Positions 1 through 7,690 of a DNA stretch of 54,777 nucleotides are shown here, piece by piece. This stretch comes from Arthrobacter mobilis. GTDB taxonomy: Bacteria; Actinomycetota; Actinomycetes; Actinomycetales; Micrococcaceae. Every line of letters begins with the position of its first letter. Positions within the stretch are counted from its first letter, which is position 1. The notes beneath the pieces were generated by a model. The model was not told where the DNA came from. It ran no database searches and saw nothing but the letters and a program-made list of their open reading frames with translations. Location of the stretch: positions 7,829 through 62,605 of the forward strand of contig NZ_JAAZSQ010000011.1 in the NCBI RefSeq assembly GCF_012395835.1, given 5' to 3'. The position numbers and the translations under genes are program-made.

Positions 1-886
1 GGGTGGTGGCCAGGCTGCTGTGCCCCAGGATTTCCTGGACCGACCTCAGGTCCGCACCGCCGTCGAGCAGGTGCGTCGCCGCGCTGTGCCGCAGGGCATG
101 GGGGCTCGTCGCCGCAGTGTCCCCCAGCTGGCCGAACAGCCTGGCCGCCAGGGAGCGCACCTGGCGCGGGTCCACGCGCCGGCCACGCCGACCCAGGAAC
201 AGGGCAGGCCCGCTGGCCTCGGTGGCCAGGCGGCCGCGTCCACGCCGCAGCCAGTCATCGAGGGCCTTGGACGCAGGTATCCCGAACGGGACGGTGCGTT
301 CCTTATTGCCTTTGCCCAGCACGCGCAGAGTCCTGCGTTCGTGGTCCACGTCCTCCAGGTCCAGGCCGGCCAGCTCGCTGACCCGAATGCCCGCGGCATA
401 GAGCAGCTCCACCATTGCCCGGTCCCGCAGGGCCACCGGATCCCCTTCCGCAGCCCCGGCCGCCAGGTTCCCGAACAGTGCCTGCATCTGGGTCTGCTGC
501 AGGACCGCGGGCAGGGTTTTCTCCCGCTTTGGTGCCCGCAGCCGCAAGGCGGGGTCCGTCCGGATGAGCTCCTCGCGCAGCGCCCAGGCCGTGAACGCCC
601 TGGCCGAGGCCGCCCGGCGGGCGATGCTGGACCGCGCCTGCCCTGCCGAACTCATGGCTGCGAGCCAGGAACGCAGGGTGGCCAGCGTGAGGTCTTCCAA
701 GGTGGCGGCCCCGCCGGCCAGCGCGTAGGACAGCAGGTCCGCAATGTCGGCAGAGTACGCCCGGGCCGTATGTTCGCTCCGCGCCCGCTCGGCCCTGAGG
801 TAGCGCATAAATCCGTCCATAGCGGCGGCAAACTCCGCAGGCCACCGCGGCAGGCCGTCCGGTCCGGGTCCATCGCTTCGCGTCAT
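1..886 (-). CDS. xerC: Tyrosine recombinase XerC (3' end outside window)
   Basis: Site-specific recombinase that resolves chromosome dimers at dif together with XerD. 295 residues are visible from ATG at 886; the frame is open to the window edge, so the last residues, including the nucleophile Tyr, are missing. The N-terminal SAM-like core-binding domain covers residues 15-105. The catalytic domain starts near 125 and shows Arg168 (AAGIRVSEL), Lys192 (GKGNKERTVP), His263 and Arg266 (HALRHSAATH) and His289 (GHSS). An upstream TTG at 893 is in another frame and is not the start. The gene usually follows dprA, as it does here after the dprA remnant, so this is backbone XerC and not an island integrase. 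Confidence 0.93.
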   Translation of the reverse strand, partial: MTRSDGPGPDGLPRWPAEFAAAMDGFMRYLRAERARSEHTARAYSADIADLLSYALAGGAATLEDLTLATLRSWLAAMSSAGQARSSIARRAASARAFTAWALREELIRTDPALRLRAPKREKTLPAVLQQTQMQALFGNLAAGAAEGDPVALRDRAMVELLYAAGIRVSELAGLDLEDVDHERRTLRVLGKGNKERTVPFGIPASKALDDWLRRGRGRLATEASGPALFLGRRGRRVDPRQVRSLAARLFGQLGDTAATSPHALRHSAATHLLDGGADLRSVQEILGHSSLATT

Positions 887-932
887 CCCTCAACTGTGGT
901 TCCCCGCCGGGGGTAACTCAAGGAGGCGCACG

Positions 933-969
933 GAGCAGCCCGGATCCTCCCGCTGATCCGGGCTGCTCC
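933..969 (-). terminator. Hairpin between dprA remnant and xerC
   Basis: Inverted arms GGAGCAGCCCGGATC (933-947) and GATCCGGCTGCTCC (956-969) pair over 14 bp with one bulged C. The hairpin lies just past the stop of the dprA remnant and before xerC. It is probably the terminator of the old dprA transcript. The T-run after it is weak. Confidence 0.55.
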
Positions 970-1001
970 AACTGGTTCCGGGAGGTAGCAGGGCGGCCCA
1001 G

Positions 1002-1271
1002 CTACTGGCGGCGGGCCCGGCGCCAGCCGGTCCCGTCCTGGACGGCCAGCGAGTTCAGCTCCAGCCGTCCCAGGCCCGCGAGCACCCGCTGGACCGGCAG
1101 CCCGGCCACCACTGCAAGCTTCCTGGCCGGCACGCCCTGCCGGACGGGCAGGGCGTCCAGCAGCAGCAGCTCCTCCACGCCCAGGCCGTCATGGTCGGCC
1201 AACGGCGCCTGCCATTCCCCGTTCCCTGGCATGGCGCCGGCATCGAACGGGCCCAGCAGTTCCACCACCTC
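1002..1271 (-). pseudogene. dprA: dprA remnant: C-terminal winged-helix domain only
   Basis: About 90 codons read EVVELLGPFDAGAMPG, then LADHDGLGVEELLLLDALPV, then VLAGLGRLELNSLAVQDGTG and WRRARRQ. This matches the extreme C-terminus of actinobacterial DprA (DNA-processing protein A), the winged-helix tail after the Rossmann fold. The Rossmann fold that binds ssDNA and RecA is absent. In the coding direction an in-frame TGA stands at 1275-1273, immediately before the recognisable part, so the break is at about 1272. A GTG at 1268 could act as a start, but a functional DprA cannot be made from this. The gene is followed by xerC, the normal neighbour. The missing 5' part is replaced by a 12-kb accessory block whose far end is a yifB remnant. 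Confidence 0.85.
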
Positions 1272-1411
1272 GGCTCAGGCTAGGCGACGGCGCTGCCGGC
1301 TGTGAAGCCTGCGTCCGGCAGGCAGGACCGGTGTGGACAATATGCCCGCCGCTACCAGCCAGGCCCCGGTTCCGGGCAGACTGGGGAGTTGCCCAGCCGG
1401 GCCGGGCGGCG

Positions 1412-1435
1412 CAGCGGGCCGGCCCGGCCCCGCTG
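1412..1435 (-). terminator. GC-rich hairpin after the subtilase gene
   Basis: CAGCGGG at 1412-1418 pairs with CCCGCTG at 1429-1435, starting five bases past the protease stop codon in the direction of its transcription. There is no T-run, so it is only a candidate terminator. Confidence 0.4.
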
Positions 1436-1439
1436 TGAG

Positions 1440-4184
1440 TCAGGGGCGCTTGGTTTCCGCGGAGTATTTCGCTGTGGTGGTGTAGCCGGGCTTGGCGCCG
1501 GTGACCCTGACCTTGAGACGGTCGCCGCGGTCAGCGGCCTGCACCTTGTAGGTCTTGGCGGTGGCGCCCTTGACGGCCTTGCCCGAGCGGTACCACTGGT
1601 ATCTGATGGTGGTCCCGTACGTCCAGGTGCCGGTCCTGGCGGTCAGGGTGCTGCCGACCTTCGCGGTGCCGGTGATCTTCGGCTGCACCGCTGTCAGGGT
1701 GCCTTTGGCGACCGTGGCGGTGGCCGCCGATGTCTTCGCCAAGGTCGTGTATCCGTCCAGGGAGCCGGTGACCTTGACGGTAAGTTTCCGGCCGGCATCG
1801 GCGGCTGTCGCCTTGTAGGTGGCCTTCGTGCCACCCTTGATGGCCTGGCCGTCGCGCAGCCACCGGTAGGTGAACGAGCTGCCCGGGCTCCAGGTGCCCT
1901 TCCAGGCGGTGAGGGTCCTGCCGACCCTGGCCGTGCCCGTGATCTTCGGGGTGACAGCCGTCAGTGTGCCTTTGGCGACCTTCGCGGTGGCGGCCGAGAC
2001 CCGGGTGTCCCCGTTGTAGCCGGTCAGGGTCCCGGTGATCCGCACCCTGATGGTCTTGCCGGCGTCCTGCCCGGTGAGCCTGTAGGTGTTTCCGGTGGCG
2101 CTCTCAATGACCTTGCCGTCGCGCAGCCACTGGTAGCTGAACGAGGTGCCGGCGGTCCAGGTGCCCTTGTAGGCGGTGAGGGTGTTCCCGACTTTTAGGG
2201 TCCCGCCGATTTTCGGCGAGCCGTAGGACAGGATGCCTTTGTCCACCGGGAAGGTGGGGTCCGATTCGCTGCTCAGGCTGGTGTACCCGGCCTGCCTGGC
2301 GGTGATGCGGACCGTGAGGGTGTGGCCTTCCTCGGCCGCGGTCGGCCTGAAAGCCTTGCCGGTCGCCCCGGCAATGACCGTGCCGGAACGGTACCACTGG
2401 TACGACAGGGTGGCCCCCGGGGAGTAGCTGCCGATAGTCACGGTGAGCTCGGAGCCGACCATCACCGGCCCGGTGATGTACGGCAGGGCCAGCCACAGGG
2501 TGCCCGGGCCGACCTTGCCGGTGGCGGCCGAGGTGGCCGAGGCCGGCCGGTAGCCGTCCCGGGTGCCGGTGGCGGTCACGGTCAGGGCGCTTCCAAGATC
2601 GGCGGCCACGGGGGTGTAGGCCTCTCCGGTGGCCCCGGGAATGGCGGTCCCGTTCCGGTTCCACTGCCAGGCCAGGGTGAGCGGTGCCGGGGACCAGGTG
2701 CCGGCGGAGGCGGTGAGTTCGGCGCCGACGACAGGGGCTCCGATAATGGACGGGGTTGCGGCGACGACGGCCGGCAGTGCCCCCAGGGCGGCGGCAGCGT
2801 CGACCAGTCCCGCGCCGCAGCCGGGGCTGCAGTACCAGGCCTGGGCGGTGGCCTTGAGCCGTTCCTCGATCCGGGCCGGGGTCAGGCCGGGGTTGGCCGA
2901 GACCATCAGGGCGGCCAGCCCGGCCACGTGCGGGGCGGCCATGGAAGTGCCCTGGGAGTAGCCGTAGTCCTCGCTGGCGGGCGTGGTGGCACCGGCGTTG
3001 ACCGTGGAGGCGATGCCGCCTTCGTCCCCCGCGGACATGTCCCCGCCGGGGGCGGTCACATCCACCGCATCGCCGAAGTTCGAGTAGGGGGCCAGGGTGC
3101 CTCCCGGCCCGGAGGCGGCCACGGTGATGACGTCGGCGCAGTTGGCCGGCATGACGTTGGCGGCGGGCTCGTCCTCGTTGCCGGCGGCCACGACCACGGC
3201 GGCGCCGCGGCCCACGGCGAAGTCGACGGCGGTCTGCATGCTCGCCGTGCAGGAGGACCGTACGCCGACGCTGAGGTTGATCACATCGGCAGGGTTCGGG
3301 TTGGCCGGAACATCCGGCACGCTGCCCCCGGTGGCCCAGATGACGGCGTCGGAGATGTCGGACAGGTAACCCCCGCAGGCGCCCAGGGCACGCACCGGCA
3401 CCACCTTGGCGTGGTGGGCGATGCCGGTGACGCCCTTGCCGTTATTGGCTACCGCCGCAATGGTGCCGGCCACGTGGGTGCCGTGCCAGGAGGAGGTGCT
3501 GCTGTCGGAGGTGCCGCACTCGCCCCAGCCGTACCAGTCGCCCTCATCCTGTGGGTTCGCATCGCGGCCGTCCCCGTCCCGGCTCATCCCCGGATGGGAC
3601 ATCATATCGTAGCCGGGCAGGACGTTCTCGTCCAGGTCGGAGTGGGCGGTCATGCCGGTATCGACCACTGCCACGACCGTGCCTTCCCCGGTGGACAGGT
3701 CCCAGGCTTCGGGCATGCGCATCCCGCCCAGGTCCTCGTACAGGTCCCACTGCAGGTTGTAGTGGGTGTCGTTGGGCACCATGACCGGCGTCAGCAGCAG
3801 GTCCGGTTCGGCGTATTCAACATCGTCGCGGGATTCCAGGGCCTCGGTGAGCTCCCTGGTCTCGGCTGCATCGAGCGGGCGGCCTGTTTCGATGACCTTC
3901 GCCCCGCCGGCGGTGGTGCGCTTCTCCTCCGCCCCGGTTCCCACGGCACCGGCGGCCCGGTCATAGGCACGGTCCCGCAGCATGGAGTTGCCGGCGGCCT
4001 TGTCCCGGAACTTGACGATGAACCGGTCGGAGCCTCCGTCCGCAGCTGCCTCGCGCACCGGTCCGGCCGCCTTGTCGGGCAGCTCGGCGGCCGCCGCGGT
4101 AACGGGGATGATCGAACCGAACAACAGCGACAGGCAGGTGGCGGCTGTCGCCCCGGCGGTCAGCCGGAAGGCAGGTTGTGGCAT
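1440..4184 (-). CDS. Secreted S8 subtilisin-like serine protease with five Ig-like repeats
   Basis: 914-residue exported protease. A Sec-type signal peptide covers residues 1-33 or so and an inhibitor-like propeptide about 50-130. The S8 domain covers about 160-465. The catalytic triad is complete: Asp175 (VVDTGM), His234 (HGTHVAGT) and Ser414 (GTSMAAPHVAG), with oxyanion Asn336 (AAGNED). The C-terminal half (about 475-914) is five tandem repeats of about 88 residues with the signature YQWYRSG...GAT...TY...D.G..L.V.VTG...GY, likely cell-wall or substrate binding. The domain order fits a secreted degradative or self-anchored protease. The gene stands alone on its strand as the first intact gene at the dprA end of the island. 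ATG start chosen because the signal peptide follows it directly. Confidence 0.93.
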   Translation of the reverse strand: MPQPAFRLTAGATAATCLSLLFGSIIPVTAAAAELPDKAAGPVREAAADGGSDRFIVKFRDKAAGNSMLRDRAYDRAAGAVGTGAEEKRTTAGGAKVIETGRPLDAAETRELTEALESRDDVEYAEPDLLLTPVMVPNDTHYNLQWDLYEDLGGMRMPEAWDLSTGEGTVVAVVDTGMTAHSDLDENVLPGYDMMSHPGMSRDGDGRDANPQDEGDWYGWGECGTSDSSTSSWHGTHVAGTIAAVANNGKGVTGIAHHAKVVPVRALGACGGYLSDISDAVIWATGGSVPDVPANPNPADVINLSVGVRSSCTASMQTAVDFAVGRGAAVVVAAGNEDEPAANVMPANCADVITVAASGPGGTLAPYSNFGDAVDVTAPGGDMSAGDEGGIASTVNAGATTPASEDYGYSQGTSMAAPHVAGLAALMVSANPGLTPARIEERLKATAQAWYCSPGCGAGLVDAAAALGALPAVVAATPSIIGAPVVGAELTASAGTWSPAPLTLAWQWNRNGTAIPGATGEAYTPVAADLGSALTVTATGTRDGYRPASATSAATGKVGPGTLWLALPYITGPVMVGSELTVTIGSYSPGATLSYQWYRSGTVIAGATGKAFRPTAAEEGHTLTVRITARQAGYTSLSSESDPTFPVDKGILSYGSPKIGGTLKVGNTLTAYKGTWTAGTSFSYQWLRDGKVIESATGNTYRLTGQDAGKTIRVRITGTLTGYNGDTRVSAATAKVAKGTLTAVTPKITGTARVGRTLTAWKGTWSPGSSFTYRWLRDGQAIKGGTKATYKATAADAGRKLTVKVTGSLDGYTTLAKTSAATATVAKGTLTAVQPKITGTAKVGSTLTARTGTWTYGTTIRYQWYRSGKAVKGATAKTYKVQAADRGDRLKVRVTGAKPGYTTTAKYSAETKRP
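1443..2762 (-). repeat. Five tandem ~88-residue Ig-like repeats inside the protease
   Basis: The coding sequence for protein residues 475-914 contains five units. Each has Pro-x-Ile-x-Gly near its start, then a W-Q-W or Y-Q-W core, and ends in Gly-Tyr plus a Ser/Thr/Lys-rich linker. Units 3-5 are most alike (linker VAKGTLTAV in two copies), which suggests recent duplication. Confidence 0.8.
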
Positions 4185-4708
4185 GCGGTGTCCTCAGGTG
4201 CGTGAAGATGTGGTCCGGCCGCTGGCGGGGCGTCCGGGTGTGGCTGGTACTGCTGCGAGCCTACCGGGGTGGACAAGACGATTCCCTGAATATCCTCAAA
4301 TAAGACAGGACACTGGCCGGAACGGCGCCGTGCCGGCTGCCACGGCCGCAAGCCACACCGTGGGATGTGCAGGACGTGGCAGGTCTTCTCGGCGAGACCG
4401 GCAGTCCGGGCATCTTCCTCAGGGAAACCTGCTGCGTGTTGCCGGGACGGGACCGGGCGCCCATCCTACCGTTTTGCACGTGACATGGGTCACAGCGTGT
4501 GAATTGGGGGCGCGCACCGCCGGCCCGGCAGGAACTGAACATCCCGGCAACCCACGAAATGCGCCAGACCAACGACCCGAAGGACAGGTTCTTCTGACGG
4601 ACCATCCTGTACACCATACTCCCCCTGAACCGCTGATCCACCGGCGGCCACGAACAGAGCAAAGGCGCCGCGCCCGGGACGGGCGGGGCGCCTTCTGGTT
4701 TCAGCGGC
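4185..4708. other. Intergenic stretch with no convincing gene
   Basis: No convincing coding frame on either strand. It must hold the promoter of the protease gene, but no strong hexamers stand out. A 6-bp hairpin GCCGTG/CACGGC lies at 4327-4346, and the terminator at 4662-4694 is listed separately. Confidence 0.4.
4662..4694 (-). terminator. Strong two-step hairpin terminator
   Basis: Outer arms AAGGCGCC (4662-4669) and GGCGCCTT (4687-4694) enclose inner arms GCCCG/CGGGC with loop GGA. On the minus strand it is followed by TTGCTCTGTT. It lies 15 bases past the stop at 4709, which supports a former or small gene ending there. Confidence 0.6.
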
Positions 4709-4869
4709 TTACCCGGCGACCAGGCCGACCACAGGTGCGACGCCGCGGGCGATTTCCGGTTCCAGCAGGATGGTGAGGGAGCCGTGGGAGGTCACTGTTC
4801 GGGGCCGGCGTCCTGGTCTGTGAACGGCCTGGGCACCCAGACCTGCGGGTCCGTTCCTTTTTCCTTCAA
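4709..4869 (-). pseudogene. Two overlapping small frames, probably a frameshifted short gene
   Basis: From TTG at 4869 a 25-residue frame (KEKGTDPQVWVPRPFTDQ core) stops at 4792. A second frame starts at the overlapping GTG (4795) and gives 28 residues ending ILLEPEIARGVAPVVGLVAG, stop at 4709. Both read like natural protein. Together they would make about 53 residues if joined by one frameshift. A strong hairpin follows the last stop. The family is not recognised. They could also be two coupled microproteins. Confidence 0.3.
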
Positions 4870-4900
4870 CAGCAGGCGCGGGCCAGGCCGCCCCCGGCGG

Positions 4901-5944
4901 TCAAGACTCACAGCCGAGCCCGTCGCCGTCGCGGTCGAACTTGGGCTCCCAGCCGGGGTCGCCGGCCCGGATCGGGGCCTTGCCGGCGGCCTTGACCGCC
5001 GAGCAGTTCTGGTAAAAGATGTCCCCGCCGGGGGCCGGTTCCTGCAACGCGGGGGTCTCCGGCTCCGGTGCGGCCTTGGGCTCGGCCTTGGGCTTGGCGG
5101 CCAACGGGACGGTGACCCCGCCGTCATCGTCCGGGACCGGCTGGTCCGGGCAGGAGGAGAGCACCCGGGCGATGGCGGCCTTCTCCGCGGATGTCATCCA
5201 CAGCTTGTACTTGGCCTTGACCGCGGTCTGCAGGGCCACGTATTCGCAGCGGAAGGCCCGGTTCGGCGGCAGCCAGGTCGCAGCGTCCGAGTCGGACTTG
5301 GACCCGTTGGTGGGCCCGTCCACGGCCAGCAGGTTCAGCGGGTCGTTGGCGAAGGCCTCCCGCTGGTTCGGGGCCAGCTGCTGCGCGCCGGTCTGCCAAG
5401 CCAGGGACAGCGGGATGACGTGGTCGATCTGCACGGCGGTGCTGGTGGCGTTGCCGCGGACAAAACGGATGGTCGTGGCAGTGAACGGATCGGCCAGGGT
5501 GCCGGAGGTGACGATGCAGTTGTTCGTGCCGGGCCTGAAGGTCTCATTCACCAGGTCCCGGGCGAGGATGTCGTTGCGGGCATCGCAGCCGTTGCGGTCC
5601 GGGTCCTGCCAGCCGCTGCCGAACTCATCGCGGTCGTACCCGGTCTTGGGGGCCCGGCCCTTGACCGGGGTGGTCTCCAGCAGGGCCAGGGCGGTGCCCT
5701 TGGCGGCCGGCTTCTCCTTCTTCGGGGCCGGAGCCGGTTTCTTCGACTCCGCGGTCTTGGAAGGGGTGGTCGCGGCCGCCGGGGTGTTCGTCTCCTGCGC
5801 CCGGGGCGCCTCGATGGCCGTGGCTGCCGGCGGTGCGCTCTCGACAGTAGTGGGCCCGCACCCGGCCAGGGCGAAGGCGGACAGGGTCACGGCGGCCAGC
5901 GACGACAGTGTCCTGGCCCGGAAGGTACGGCGGTGATCGGTCAT
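4901..5944 (-). CDS. Lipoprotein HNH endonuclease (DUF1524-like) with Excalibur domain
   Basis: 347-residue predicted extracellular nuclease. Start ATG 5944 is preferred over upstream ones because a lipoprotein signal follows it (lipobox LAGC, Cys29) and GGGGGG lies just upstream. After a Pro/Ala/Lys-rich linker comes a DUF1524-type HNH domain with the signature IDHVIPLSLAWQTGA and the later N-D-P-x-N-L and N-R-x-F-R-C-E-Y stretches. The C-terminus is an Excalibur calcium-binding module with DRDGDGLGCES. Such proteins are secreted non-specific nucleases in actinobacteria. A role in degrading environmental DNA or in competition is inference. It is divergent from the DUF305 gene. Confidence 0.88.
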   Translation of the reverse strand: MTDHRRTFRARTLSSLAAVTLSAFALAGCGPTTVESAPPAATAIEAPRAQETNTPAAATTPSKTAESKKPAPAPKKEKPAAKGTALALLETTPVKGRAPKTGYDRDEFGSGWQDPDRNGCDARNDILARDLVNETFRPGTNNCIVTSGTLADPFTATTIRFVRGNATSTAVQIDHVIPLSLAWQTGAQQLAPNQREAFANDPLNLLAVDGPTNGSKSDSDAATWLPPNRAFRCEYVALQTAVKAKYKLWMTSAEKAAIARVLSSCPDQPVPDDDGGVTVPLAAKPKAEPKAAPEPETPALQEPAPGGDIFYQNCSAVKAAGKAPIRAGDPGWEPKFDRDGDGLGCES

Positions 5945-6146
5945 GGTTCCCCCCAGGGAGTGCGATGGCTTCCTGCCCAGCCTATGCAGGCACACCCGCC
6001 GATCGCGCTCCATGCCCACCGGCCCGGCGCGCCGCCACATCAGGGCAGGACCAAGACGAAGGGACGACCGCGGGATTCACCCGCAGCCGGGTCTGCCGAT
6101 ATTCTGGAAACGGCCCCGGAAGACAGCAAACGGGAGGCGGGGAACG

Positions 6147-6770
6147 ATGAACCACGGCAATGACATGAAGCGCTTTACCTCCGTTTCGGCGACCGCCCTC
6201 GCCGCCGCCCTTGTCCTGGCCGGCTGCGGCGCCGACACCGCTTCCAACACCGCCGCGACCCCGGCCCCCACAACGGCGGCCACCGCCAGTGCACCGGCCG
6301 ACCACAACAGCGCGGACACCAGGTTCGTGCAGTCGATGATTCCCCACCACGAGCAGGCCGTGCAGATGAGCGAGATCATGCTCGCCAAGCAGGACCTCGA
6401 CCCGCAGATCAAACAGCTTGCCGACGACATCAAGGCCGCCCAGGGCCCCGAAATCAAAACAATGGAGGGCTGGCTCCAGGGCTGGGCCGAAGCCGGCACC
6501 TCCGGCGGGCACCACCAGATGGACGCCGGCAGAGCCACGGAAGGCATGATGGGCGCAGAGGACCTGGATAGGCTCAAGGCCGCCCGGGGCGACGACGCCG
6601 CCCGCCTGTTCCTGACCCAGATGACCGCGCACCACGAAGGCGCCATCCAGATGGCCAAGGAGGAGGTCGCCAACGGCTCCAACCCGGAGGTGATCGCCCT
6701 GGCGGAAAAGGTCATCAAGGACCAGCAGGCCGAAATCGACAAGATGAAGGATCTGCTCACCGGCCGCTGA
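6147..6770 (+). CDS. DUF305 family lipoprotein
   Basis: 207 residues. ATG 6147 follows GGGAGGCGGGGAACG; a second ATG at 6165 is possible. The lipobox is VLAGC with Cys27, so the protein is predicted to be anchored on the outer face of the membrane. The DUF305 four-helix fold is shown by two His-His-Glu motifs, IPHHEQAVQM and TAHHEGAIQMA, in the two halves, plus many Met and Glu residues. DUF305 proteins are often linked to copper or other metal handling, but no function is proven. Divergent from the HNH lipoprotein, sharing a 200-base upstream region. Confidence 0.88.
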   Translation: MNHGNDMKRFTSVSATALAAALVLAGCGADTASNTAATPAPTTAATASAPADHNSADTRFVQSMIPHHEQAVQMSEIMLAKQDLDPQIKQLADDIKAAQGPEIKTMEGWLQGWAEAGTSGGHHQMDAGRATEGMMGAEDLDRLKAARGDDAARLFLTQMTAHHEGAIQMAKEEVANGSNPEVIALAEKVIKDQQAEIDKMKDLLTGR

Positions 6771-6802
6771 CCACCGCAGCCGGCTGCGACGGCCGAAGCT
6801 AC

Positions 6803-7132
6803 AGTGGCGGAGCCATCTACGTCGCCGGCGCCTACGGGCCCCTCGGCGCGGAACAGCACCCCTACAGCCGCCTGCCCTACACCGACTCCCAGGGCCGCCG
6901 GGTCAGCGAGCGGGACCTGGCCGGGATCGCGTGGAAGAAGGCCGAGCGGCGGATGCTCAACGCCCAGCCCAAGGCGGCACGGACCGCGGCCAGGCAACCG
7001 CGCGGGCACAACGGGCACCCCGGCCAGTTCACCCCACCGGACCTACCAGGAACCCGGCATCTGGCTCTAACCCGGCGGGCCTTGGAGGCTGCACAATTAA
7101 GGTCCGTTGCAACTGTGTGGAGGCCGGGGTGA
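6803..7132 (+). pseudogene. Open frame without a start, likely decayed gene
   Basis: One frame reads SGGAIYVAGAYGPLGAEQ, then PYSRLPYTDSQGRRVSERDL, then AGIAWKKAERRMLNAQPKAA and stops at TGA 7130-7132. The composition looks protein-like, but there is no ATG, GTG or TTG before the conserved-looking part, and it starts right behind the DUF305 stop. The alternative GTG frame from 6804 is Pro/Ser/Arg-rich and unconvincing. Family unknown. Confidence 0.3.
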
Positions 7133-7500
7133 ACGAGGCGACCGAGGCGTTCTGGCTGTACGTGGACCGTGAGTGGGGCCTGCCGGGCCGCGCCGAGGTG
7201 GCCATACTGCTCGGAACAGACCCGGACCTCCTGCCCGGCAACGGCAGCCTCCTCGGCGTGCGGCTGTGGCAGGAGACCGTGTACCCGGGGTTTCAGTTCG
7301 ACCGGCGCACCGGCCGTGTACTGGAAGCCATCCCTAGGCTGGTCTCCGCCGCCCGGGAACTGGGCCTGGGCAACGAGGACTTGGTCTTCTGGCTGTGCTC
7401 CCCCTCCAGGCACTACGGCGGTGACTGTCCGGTGGAGCATCTCGATGATTCCGACGACGTCGTGGAGAAGCTGAGGCTGTCCGAGTCGGTGGAGTGGTAA
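7129..7500 (+). CDS. Orphan antitoxin-like protein, Xre/MbcA/ParS toxin-binding type
   Basis: 123 residues from GTG 7129 (preceded by GTGGAGGCCGG). The C-terminal half has the layout of the MbcA/ParS toxin-binding domain: V-R-L-W-Q-E-T-V-Y-P-G-F-Q-F, then GRVLEAIPRLVSAARELG, then a WLCSPSRHYGG turn and ending helix. The N-terminal DNA-binding part looks short or absent. Such antitoxins normally pair with a RES-domain ADP-ribosylating or NAD-consuming toxin encoded next to them. No RES-like frame is found on either side. Either the toxin has been lost or the protein has another partner. The nearest intact neighbour is a convergent PD-(D/E)XK-like gene. Confidence 0.65.
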   Translation: MNEATEAFWLYVDREWGLPGRAEVAILLGTDPDLLPGNGSLLGVRLWQETVYPGFQFDRRTGRVLEAIPRLVSAARELGLGNEDLVFWLCSPSRHYGGDCPVEHLDDSDDVVEKLRLSESVEW

Positions 7501-7551
7501 CGCGCGGTAGTTGGTTTCCTCTGGAAGGCAGGCGCACACCTAGCGGACTGT

Positions 7552-7690
7552 TCACAGGCACAGGCCGCTGCCGTCGCGTTCCACCAGGCGAAGGTCATCC
7601 GCGCACAGATGGGCGCCCCATCCCTCCCGTCCGATGTACTCCTCGCGCGGCTCGTTACCGATGCTGTATTGCGACAGAACTCGACAGGGT
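7552..7690 (-). pseudogene. Possible 3' fragment of a small gene
   Basis: Directly after the stop codon of the nuclease gene, the same frame stays open for about 45 codons (QYSIGNEPREEYIGREGWGA, then HLCADDLRLVERDGSG) to TGA at 7552. It has no start codon of its own. It may be a fragment of a different small protein or a former extension of the nuclease. Confidence 0.25.

Noticed and set aside
1-886. Island-encoded integrase
   Set aside because: It is the backbone XerC that always follows dprA, outside the island boundary.
2322-4205. 627-codon plus-strand frame antisense to the protease
   Set aside because: Gly/Arg/Val-rich mirror of a real gene with a signal peptide and complete catalytic triad on the other strand; high GC keeps such frames open.
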